The notes under the pieces: generated by a model
Told to the model about the DNA's origin: nothing
Seen by the model: the letters and a program-made list of their open reading frames with translations, nothing else
The model's database searches: none
Program-made: the position numbers and the translations under genes
Assembly: GCF_004193775.1 (NCBI RefSeq)
Contig: NC_041002.1
Span: 18,533,535 to 18,597,534, forward strand
Reading direction: 5' to 3'
DNA: 64,000 bases
Origin: Glycine soja
Taxonomy: Eukaryota > Streptophyta > Magnoliopsida > Fabales > Fabaceae
Part shown: positions 36,326 through 45,785 of the stretch, piece by piece
Numbering within the stretch: position 1 is the first letter of the stretch
Layout: each line of letters opens with the position of its first letter

Positions 36326-37514
36326 TGTTGGATCAAGTGGCCTCAGAATAATTAAGAAGGGGGGTTGAATTAATGATGAACGTGTCTTGGCTAATTAAAA
36401 ATTATCTCAGGCGGTTAGTCCTTTGAATTCTCTGTGAGGGGGATACAAAAGATATCTCAGGCGGTTAGTCCTTTGAAATCTTTTGTATAAAGGGAAAGGG
36501 AAAAAGATATCTCAGGTGGTTAGTCCTTTGAAATCTTTTGTCAAGAGGGAGAAGGGAAGAAACAAAAGAATTCTCAGGCGGTTAGTCCTTTGAATCTTTT
36601 GACAAGAGAAAGAAGTGAATGAAGAAAAAGAATAGCACAAGTTTTTGATCAATGAACTTTTCTTGAAAGAGAAAGTATTGAACAAAAACTTTTAGAAAGA
36701 TGAAGGAAATCTGTTATGCATAAAAGGAAATCAGTATTAGTTGTTATTGAAATTCATGCCATGATCACATATTTATAATCATTTGATGACTCAAGTTAAA
36801 GTTTGTGACTCTTGGCAATTTCTTTAAAACTAGTCACCTTTTAAAAATTGTGACTCTTTTGAAAACTAGTCACTTAAAAAGTTGTGACTTTTGAAAAAAT
36901 CTTCAGAAACAAGTCACTTTAAAAATTGTGACTTTTGGAAATTTATTTTTCAAAATTAGTCATTGGTAATCGATTACCATTATAGTGTAATCGATTAGAC
37001 ATCAAAAGATGTGACTCTTCATGTTTAAATTTGAAAATCAAAACGTTTAGAAACACTGGTAATCGATTACAAGTATTGTGTAATTGATTACACAAGTTTA
37101 AAATGATTTGAAAATGTTTTATCACTAGATGTGACTTTTGAAATTTGAAATCTAACGTTTTAAAACATTGGTAATCGATTACATGATTATGGTAATTGAT
37201 TACAGCTTTGTAAATCAGTTTTGAAAACAATGCTAGTTACTGGTAATCGATTACTACCTTCTGGTAATCGATTACCAGAGAGTAAAACTCTTTGGTAAAA
37301 GATTTTGTGAAAAATTCCTGTGCTACTCAATATTTTGAAAAACTTTTTTAGTACTTATCTTGATTGAGTCTTGAATCTTGATCTTGATTATTCTTGAATC
37401 TTGATTCTTTGAAACTTGATTCTTGAAGCTTTTTGACTCCTGATTCTTTGGAACTTGCTTAACTCTTGATTCTTTAGTATCATCAAAATAATCTTGGAAG
37501 TCATTGCTTCCACA
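36326..37514 (+). mobile_element. Solo SIRE-like LTR, TSD AAATT
   Basis: 1189 bp from TGTTGGATCAAGTGGCCTC to GCTTCCACA, flanked by AAATT at 36321-36325 and 37515-37519. The start matches the Sirevirus LTR at 57076 (CAAGTGGCCTCAGA...TTAAGAAGGGGGG). It contains four imperfect repeats of TCTCAGGCGGTTAGTCCTTT (36405, 36455, 36510, 36572) and four palindrome pairs (36967-37275). No internal region remains, so the element was removed by LTR-LTR recombination. By comparison with the element at 57076, sense is opposite to the plus strand if that alignment holds end to end. Confidence 0.9.
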
Positions 37515-37829
37515 AAATTCACAACGGAAACATATTTCCATTTTAGATTTTGTACGCAGCCCATGTTCGCACAACAAAATTATGGTTTTGAAATTAAAAA
37601 AAAAGAATCACTACTCCACTAAGTCAAAAAGAAAAACTTACCCTGTCTCGAATTATTAAAACGAGAGAGAGAATAAGATAAATTAGGAAGGGGAAGGAGT
37701 GGGGGTGTAGGAAAACCTCAGAAGGATAAAATGGTCATTTGCTAAGGCTTGGTAGTGCTAATAGAAATTTTGATAGTGACAATAGCAACTCCTATCTAAT
37801 AAAGTTAAGCAAAGAGTCCCAATCGGCGT

Positions 37830-38158
37830 CCTTTATCCTATTATCCACTTCATGTTTTGCCAAAAAATCTACACACTAATTTCCTTCTCTAAATATATGG
37901 GAAACCGAAAACGAAGCTAAGAACAAAGTCGAAGATATTGATTCCATCTACTTCAGTAATCCCAAGGGACGACACTAGGATTACCAAACACAGTCACAAC
38001 TAATTTAGAATCACATTTCAACTAGATCTTGATCAAACCTACGTGTTCTATAACCATCATGGCTGCCAACATTCTAACCATTTCTTATAGGCTTTCTATT
38101 GAAAAAACTTGCATTTCTCCACACTGACAATTTGACCAGAAGTTTCCTGTTAGACTAT
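37830..38158 (-). pseudogene. LINE-type RNase H domain relic
   Basis: Minus-strand pieces NCQCGEMQVFSIESL, MVRMLAAMMVIEHV, LKCDSKLVV and SRWNQ resemble the RVT_3 RNase H-like domain found at the end of plant LINE polyproteins. Frameshifts and stops interrupt it, and the LTR-like block at 38159 cuts it off. Confidence 0.55.
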
Positions 38159-39462
38159 TGACAACCATACCAACGTTATCGCAAGTTACAAATTTTATAA
38201 AAGAGATCATCTCCACAAGGACTTGAGTTACTTAGTTTCTCTAGATAAAAGTAAACAGTTCAATAGTTATGTACAACAAATTTAATTGAAATTTTATGGG
38301 TTTAATGAAAATAACAAAAGTAGTGGAAATAACGTAATTAGTGCATTGAAAATACGTAAAATTACGAAAACAAGTAAAATGAATTTAATTGATTCAAGAG
38401 AAACGTAGGATTGAATTTCATTGTTCATACCGTTAGTATCCTAATAAGATTAATATATATGAATCATTTTCTAACATCACTAATGCACACATTAAATTAC
38501 CCCGAATCGATCCCTCGTACATGAGAATCCTAAGAATATTTACCGAATATCAATTCCTTGCTTATTGAATAAATATCCCAGCAACACAATCATAATCACG
38601 TGCTATTTGCAATCAAACCGTTATGCTCTATTCCTAGCAACGTAACGTAAAGAGTAAATTCATTCAATTCAAATTCTAAGAGTACTTTTCAGTCAAACTT
38701 AAAATCCAATTTCTTGAAACTAGTGATCAAATTGAATCAAGCCTTATGAGCAAAATGAAATCACTAGTAATGAGTAGAAAATATTCATACATTTATAAAA
38801 TATCAAAAGAGATACATAAGGGTACAAAGATTTCATCCAATCCTTTTGAGAAACTAGCCAATCATTGTGTAGAGTACAAGATCAATAGAAGAAATGATGA
38901 AGGATGTGATCCATGGTCACTTCTCTGCAGCTCAGCTCCACTTTTCTCTCATTTCTGTCACCTCTTCGTGCTATTTCTTTGGTTTCTCTGCATTCCATCC
39001 TTGCTTCCTTGTTGTGCATGGATTTTTATACAAAATGAGCCAAGAGGTGCCAAACCAACTCGCCCAGGCAAGTTGTACTCGCCCAGGTGAGTTGGTTGCT
39101 TAAGGCTAAAGACATTCCACTCGCCCAAGCAAGCTGTACTCACCCAGGTGAGTTGAATGCTTAAGGTTGAAGAAACTTCACTAGCCCATGCGAGTTGGTT
39201 GCTAGCTTGGGCGAATGGTACTCTGAAATATTGCAAAAATGACCCTTTTGCCCTTCATCTTTGGCTTGGTTCCTAGATCTAACAAACAACCATCAAAACA
39301 TAAGAAGTGCATGGATGAATACTCCATATTTAAACAAAACATTAATAAATATACAATATATAAAACAACTAGAATTAAGGAAAGTTTATAAGAAAACTAT
39401 TACAGTTAAAAGTTAAGTGCTAACAATTTATCCCAAAAATAATTAAAATATGGAACTTATCA
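38159..39462 (-). repeat. Putative solo LTR with repeated CTCGCCCAGG motif
   Basis: The segment TGACAACCATACC to GGAACTTATCA has TG...CA ends and the general layout of the tRNA-Asp family LTRs. It carries at least five variants of CTCGCCCAGGCGAGTTG at 39058-39220. Flanks (ACTAT and CTTCC) do not match, so the boundaries are provisional. Confidence 0.4.
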
Positions 39463-39696
39463 CTTCCTCATAGAACTTAAATAACAACTTCAAAATTTTC
39501 ATGTTTTTTATGGTCCCTCTACAGAAAACCTTAATGTCTTAAATATATAAACCATGGGTTAGAGCCACACAACCTCTAGGACCTTCCACTGACAACAGAT
39601 GATGATTACCCACCAAATAAGAGATCCCCTGCTAAGGACATCTTCAGCTAAGCAAAATTACAGGGGCGATACAACATCCCTCTGTCACACACCCCT
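39463..39696. other. Unassigned flank
   Basis: Short non-coding stretch between the putative LTR and the CACTA-type terminus; nothing recognised. Confidence 0.4.
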
Positions 39697-40486
39697 CACT
39701 ACTAAAAAATAGGTTTTTGACATCGGTTGTTTTTGACATTCAACATTGGTTAAGAACCAATGTTGAAGCCACCGACATTAACATTATCAATGTTAACATT
39801 GGTTTTCAAAAAATCGACGTTAACATACACTACACAACATCAATTTTTACGAAAATCGATATCGTATAGTAAGAAATATACGAAAAAAACATAAAAACTG
39901 CAAAAACAACATCGGTTTTTTTTACAACATCGGTTTTACCAAAATCGATGTTGTTTTTTTGTAAAAAAAATTAATATTTTGTCTAATTTTATATTAAAAT
40001 TATTTAAAATATTATTTTCATTACAATATCACATTACTTACAATCTCATAATATTAATCTATAAACAAATTTAAATGATAGTTATCAAACTATAAAGTAT
40101 AAATATTACTCATTTCCAACTTACATATATATCCTATCACAAAATAAGTAAAAAATAGATTTTATAATTATTTTCTACTAGTTTACAGGTTTGGCCCTTA
40201 CCCTTGCTTTCTATGTCCAAAGCTAGTGGTTCGTTTCCCCTGGGTGCATTAAAATAAGCCTACAGGTTCCAAATTGAATAGTTAATAGTTGTAAACTAAA
40301 GCATATCTTACTATTTAACTCTATAAGCAAGTGATTGTTCTCTCACCTTGTCTTAAATAAACATGTCCAAAGCTACATGAATATGGTTTTAAATGGAATG
40401 ACAAGGAAAATCTAGTGTTTACATATGCATAATGAGAAATGGACAACAATCTATAAAAAAGAAAATAAAAGGTTTAATTACTCTAC

Positions 40487-40672
40487 ATATCCTTAAAGTT
40501 TTACCAAATTTTTTAATTAGGTCCCCTGAACTTGTATGTATTTTTTAATTAGGTCCATGTCGACCTAATTAAAAAACAAATATAAGTTCAAGGACCTAAG
40601 TGGAAAAAAATAAAATAGTTCAGGGCCTTATTTAAAAATATAAAAGTTCAAGGACCTAATTAAAAATTACCA
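40487..40672. repeat. Hairpin-forming block
   Basis: TTTTTAATTAGGTCC occurs twice on the left and GGACCTAATTAAAAA on the right, with AAGTTCAAGGACCTAA between. It looks like a decayed MITE inside the CACTA-like element. Confidence 0.5.
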
Positions 40673-40797
40673 ACCTTTGTAGGCCGATATTCTCACCTCT
40701 GCAGGTCGGTATTCTCACTTTTGCAATTTTTTGTTTCAATTGGATCCTTGAACTTGTATTCATATGAAAGGAAAAAAAGAGTTCCCAAGACATCATC

Positions 40798-40833
40798 GTA
40801 ATAATAATAATAGTAATAATAATAATAATAATA

Positions 40834-40901
<68 letters not shown>

Positions 40902-40922
40902 AGTAATCATCATCATCATCAT
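40798..40922. repeat. Compound microsatellite (TAA)n(TGA)n(TCA)n
   Basis: An uninterrupted run of TAA-type, then about 19 GAT-type units, then CAT units in the inverse sense. It is open in several frames, which explains the poly-Asp/His/Ile frames; they are not genes. Confidence 0.95.
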
Positions 40923-41447
40923 CTTCAAATTGCACAATTTAATACAAAAATAGATTACTCAATGATTTATAATGATTCTTGTTCACTAACCAAAGTTAAA
41001 ATAAAATAAATTTACAAAAATTATTAAACAGTTGTATAATTAAAATAACTTATTTAACCTTTCACTAAAATTATCAAACACAAAATAACACACTAATATT
41101 TCACTTGGACCATAATTTAAAAAGAGAGTTATTGCTCAAGTGTATTCATTTTTAAATAAGTACAAAACTTAAAAGTATTATGAATAAATAAAAACCATGC
41201 AAGTTGGATCCTGAAATTCCTCGACTTTTATTTCATTCATGCAAATAAATATGAAAGCTCAAGACTTCTTCCTTTTGTCAAAAAACTGAAATGACTGACT
41301 CTACTAGAGTAGACTTATTACATGCATGGTGGTCCTATATAACATCTCATTAATTAATCTAAAAACACATCTTTCAAAGTCAGAGTGTGATTATTTCTAA
41401 CTTTGTAGACGATGTTGACCTATACATGTCACCAAACTCTTGCAAAA
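40923..41447. other. Non-coding interior of the CACTA-like element
   Basis: AT-rich, many stops, no recognised domain or repeat. Confidence 0.4.
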
Positions 41448-41452
41448 GGGTG

Positions 41453-42361
41453 TGATGCAATCCTACCCCGCAAGGGCATTGGATAGAAGACTCCAAGTAG
41501 ATTGGGCCAGAGATCCAAGGGAAGACCCTAGGGTTCCCATGAGCCTTAGGGTAGATTTCGAGCCCATGGGCTAAGTATGAGCTGGCTTATCTTTGTAAAT
41601 ATTAGAATAAGTTTTTTCCTTCGTTTAGGCCTTGTATTTTGGCCATTCTAGTAGTATAGGGTTTTAGCCTTGTATTTCGAGGCATTTTGAGTAGTCTTTG
41701 TAGTATGGACCTTTTTTGTATTTTCATGAATTTTTTTGTTATGGGGGTGAGCTTAGCTATTATAGGGGTGTGTAGCTAAGTTCTAGCTTCTCATCTCAAG
41801 GAGGTGAGCTTAGCTATTAGAGAGGTATGTGTAGCTAAGCTCTAGCTTCTTTAGGAATCTTCTTAAGGAAGCTTCTCAAGGAGGTGAGCTTAGTTATGAG
41901 AGGGGTGTGTGTAGCTAAGCTCTAGCTTCTCAAGGAAGTTTTCTCAAAGAAGCTTCTCAAGGAAGTTTTCTCAAGAAAGGTTCTCAAGGAAGCTACCTAG
42001 TCTATAAATAGAAGCATGTGTAACACTTGTTGTAACTTTGATGAATGAGAGTCTTGTGAGACATACTTCAAAGTTCCACTTCTCTCCCTCTTTTATTCCT
42101 TCAATTTCGTGCTCCCCCCTCTCTCTTTCTCTCCCTCTTTCTTTTCCTTCATTGAAGCATCCTTCCAAGCTTCTTATCCAAGGCTCATCTTGGTGGTGAA
42201 GCTCCTTCTTCCATGGCTTATTCCCTAGTGGATGGCGCCTCCTCTCACCTCTTCTCCTTTGTCTTCTGCTGCATCTCCATGGTTGAAAATCACCATTAAA
42301 GGACATCATTGAAGCTCAAAGATCCATCCTCCATAGAAGCCCCACAAGCAAGCTTCCATCA
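41453..42361 (+). mobile_element. Solo LTR, TSD GGGTG
   Basis: 909 bp from TGATGCAATCC to AAGCTTCCATCA, flanked by GGGTG at 41448-41452 and 42362-42366. It is the same family as the LTRs at 1057 and 5504 but in the opposite orientation. No internal sequence remains. Confidence 0.95.
42001..42010 (+). promoter_or_regulatory. LTR TATA box
   Basis: TCTATAAATA in sense orientation within the solo LTR. The same box is present, reversed, near 1400 and 5850 in the nested element's LTRs. Confidence 0.6.
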
Positions 42362-42366
42362 GGGTG

Positions 42367-43383
42367 GATCACTATCAACAAGTTTTTTTTATTCTTCTAT
42401 GCAACTTTGATGCATCCTCCTAAAGGCTTGCAAGGATCCTCAATACTTGGCTGGTTGATCTTGCAATAAGTGCAATAAGATCGAGTATTAGTCAATTCTA
42501 TTAATTTGCACCAAAACTGAAGGCTATATACTTAGTGTGCATCATTATCTTAATTGAATGGTTTAATTGATACAAGGTACATGTAGAAACTTCTTTTTTT
42601 TTTTTTAAAGAAAAAATTCCCAAAGCTTAATTTGATAAAATATTGAATAAAATTATTTCTCAAAAAAAGGTTGACAGAATCTTACCCAGATACAAGGGTA
42701 TTTCACAACAACAATTCACTTATGGGTCATACCACCAACTCATTCATTTTGTTCATTCTACTTGCAACTTAGAGCAACGATCAATATCATCACTTCAAAT
42801 AATTTATGATGAAGTAGCTAGGCATAGGAAATCCTTGCATGCAAACCTCCTAATTTTACAAAGTAACCAACAACAAGCAATTCAAGAGAATGAATGAATT
42901 GGAAATAAGCTTTAAGACACTAGTCCTTGGCCAACTTTGTTTGAACTTCAAGGCAATCACTGTGGCTGCTCTTAAAACCATATTTAATTACAACACAAAA
43001 TCAGGGCTCGATACACATCAAAAATAGGTTCTAAATATAGATTAGACCAATTAACAACCAAACAAGGCTAATAGGAGTTACCTGTTCATAAATGGATTGT
43101 TTTATACCACTATAAACAATAATAATTTCCAAATTTAAAGAAGAGCAAGGAAATAATTTATTTATTTTTATACTAAAAAGGGGGAATAAGCTATGCTAAG
43201 CTCTAAAAGCAAAATTAATCATTTTATTGCAAATATGCAAATTCTTTGTATAACAGTAGTAACTCATGAAACTAATTGCAGAAAAACAGACATAAGTGCA
43301 ATAGCACATGTAGTGCAACAAAAGATGTCAAACAATTTTTTTTTCACAAAACAGTGATAAAATAAAGGGGCAAAAGAGAATAC
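42367..43383. other. CACTA-like element interior, unassigned
   Basis: The frame 42643-42897 (84 residues) has no recognised domain. GAATCTTACCCAGATACAAG at 42671 recurs as GAATCTTACCCATATACAGG at about 43899, both followed by GGTATTTCACA, suggesting local duplication. Confidence 0.35.
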
Positions 43384-43836
43384 CTGCTCAGGTGCTCTGG
43401 GAGGAGCGGGCCTCTGCGAATGTGAAGGACTTTTCTCTTCCCGCAATCCAGAAGGTGTTTTTGAATTCCCATCTCTTGGAACCCGTCTCTTATTGTCATA
43501 CCTTTAAAGTTTAAATATATACAATGATTGAAACTAGGCACTTCAAACAGTACAAAGATAAAAATTTAGCATGATTCAAGGAGTTTATCATAGACATACT
43601 TTGCACGAAAGAAATTCTCAATTCCAACTCTATGATAATTTGGAGGTATTTCTACTTCCCAGAAACAATTTGCTTTCTCGTTTCCCATTGTTGTACAGGA
43701 TCAAAACAATATAAGAAGTTATCACATAAGTAATGCACATAAGACAAATTCAAAATAACAACAAACTCATGATCATTCAGATTTTCTTACATTGAATGAA
43801 TGCAACTTGCTCTGGAAGCCAAGTGTCAAGGGTTGC
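43384..43836 (-). pseudogene. Captured ArfGAP gene fragment, three exons
   Basis: Minus-strand exons: about 43836-43791 (TLDTWLPEQVAFIQ, GT donor), 43690-43600 (MGNEKANCFWEVEIPPNYH, then GIENFFRAK, GT donor) and 43501-43384 (VPRDGNSKTPSGLREEKSPS). The motif order is that of the end of the ArfGAP zinc-finger domain in plant AGD5/AGD15-type proteins, which activate GTP hydrolysis by Arf GTPases at the trans-Golgi. The acceptor expected before the second exon reads AA rather than AG, so it would not splice normally. The catalytic zinc finger exons are missing. Introns are retained, so this was copied from genomic DNA, not from mRNA. Confidence 0.8.
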
Positions 43837-44330
43837 AAAACGAATTTACAAGGAAAGTCATAAGTAAATATACAAGAAAGTCGTAAGTGGTTCATAGAAT
43901 CTTACCCATATACAGGGGTATTTCACACAGAAAGCTACTTTACACACAGAAAGCAAAACAAAAATTAAAATAGAGCTGATTTGATCATTACAAGGAAACT
44001 ATATATCAATGAGAAGTAATGGAGAGGTGTACATGGTTTTATAATGGAGAGGCTTTTACCAGTGCCGCCATCCCCTCTGCCACTGCCACCACCATGCTCA
44101 CCAAGTACACCATACTCAACCCCAAGTCCACCATCAGCTCCACCAACGCCTTCATAACCCCCGTGTCGCAACCTACCCTTCGACGGGAGGGCGACACGGG
44201 GCTCACAGGTGCGTCTTCCAAGGGAGGAAGGTGTTCGGAGTCACCACCAATGTTTATTCGAGGAAAATGTCAGAAAAACCGAAATGTGTGGTCTACGAAC
44301 TTTAAGTGTGAAAGGTTCGGGAGATGTTTT

Positions 44331-45273
44331 TGATGCAATCCTACCCCCTAAGGGCATTGGATGGAAGACTCCAAGAAGATTGGGCCAAAGATGCAAGAGA
44401 AGGCCCTAGGGTTCTCATGAGCCTTAGGGTAGATTTCGGGCCTATGGGCTAAGTATGAGCCCACTTATCTTTGTACATATTAGATTAAGGTTTCATTATT
44501 TTTGGGCTTGTATTTATAGCCTCATAATGTAGGTAGGGTACCCTAGAAATATAGGATATTTTAGCCCTTGTATTTTAGGGCACCCAAACTAGTTTTTGTA
44601 TTAGGGGTAGTTTTGTAATTTCACATGCACTAAGTGAATATTTGATGTGTGTGTTGGGAAATAAATTTAATTGAATTGGTAGAAGCCCAATCCAATTAAA
44701 TTTTAGAGGGGGAGGTGAGCATTTGCTTGCTACACCCCATTGCCACATCATATAGTCACACTTTGTGCATGTCCTTCATGCTTTACATGCCTCATGACAC
44801 CTAAGCACACTTAGTGGAGAATCTTGGACTTGATCTTGGATTAGTGGGCTGAACCATATCTAAAATTCACTAATCATAATTTGTGAAATTTTGGCTCCAC
44901 AAATTCAATTTCAAATTCAAGTGAAATTTTCCCTCCAATTTTGTGTGACATTTAGGCTATAAATAGAGGTTATGTGTGTGCATTTTTTTCAACTTTGATC
45001 ATTTGAATATTAAACTTCAGTTTTCAGAGCTCTTTTAGAGCACAAAATTTCGTGCTCTTATCTTCCTCTCCCTTCATTCATCTACTTCTTCCTCCAAGCT
45101 CTTATCCATGACCTCCTATGGTGGTGATCTTCTTCTAGACTCATCTTCTCCTTGAAGTGGTGTCTCCTCTCTCTCTTCCTTCTTCATTCTACTGCCATTC
45201 ATCTTCCAAGAAGCAAAGGAATCCATTGATGAAGAAGATCCTAGGCCTACAAGCTCCAATGGAGCTTAAATCA
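44331..45273 (+). mobile_element. Solo LTR, TSD GTTTT
   Basis: 943 bp from TGATGCAATCC to GAGCTTAAATCA with GTTTT at 44326-44330 and 45274-45278. It is a diverged relative of the LTR at 41453, sharing the start, TCCAAGAAGATTGGGCC-like blocks and a TATAAATAG box near 44957. The host LTR is continuous across it when compared with 48050-48110. Confidence 0.93.
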
Positions 45274-45599
45274 GTTTTTACGCACGGGGAAGGTATTAGC
45301 ACCCCACACGTCCGTCTATTAACACCCCACGTGTCCGTCACAAGGGACGACAACCTTTAATCGAGTATGAAAGACATGACTTCAAAATTATGTATTTTTC
45401 CCTTTTTTATGTTTTTATGTTTTTTATGAGCCTTTTGTATTTTTTATCTTTTTGTGGTCAACAAGGGTTTTTCCCTAGCTCCTATGTATCCTTAATAGCG
45501 ATGAGGAAATCAGACCTACGTAGTTCTTTCAAAACTAAACGTTGGTTAAGTTGTTTTTATCCTTTTTCGCAAGATATATTTTAACCGAACAAAAGTCAT

Positions 45600-45785
45600 T
45601 TAAGGCATTGGACCTTTAAACGATCTTTTGATTTTGAAAAGGAGAGAAACGTTAAGGCGTTGGACCATTAACGATCTCTTGGTTTTTGAAAGGAGAGAAA
45701 TGTTAAGGTGTTGGACCATTAACGATCTCTTGGTTTTTGGAAGGAGAGAAACGTTAAGGCGTTGGACCATTAACGATCTCTTGGG
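45600..45785. repeat. 51-bp tandem repeats in LTR
   Basis: GTTAAGGCGTTGGACC recurs at 45651, 45702 and 45753. Because 51 is a multiple of 3 the array is open on both strands and yields repeated 17-residue units; no protein is inferred. Confidence 0.9.

Larger units (their letters stand above)
34886..37575. repeat. Cluster of short hairpin units, split by two LTRs
   Basis: Units such as CGGAAACATATTTTCGTTTTAG and ACAGAAACGTGTTTCCATGT, each flanked by ACAAAATCTA and TAGATTTTGT, recur at 34925-35125, 36180-36325 and 37520-37555. Each forms a hairpin of about 40 bp. The remnants are separated by the LTR near 35180-36166 and the solo LTR 36326-37514, so they once lay close together. Confidence 0.55.

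Noticed and set aside
40656..41009. Poly-Asp, poly-His and poly-Ile open frames
   Set aside because: They are translations of the TAA/TGA/TCA microsatellite in different frames, with no gene context.
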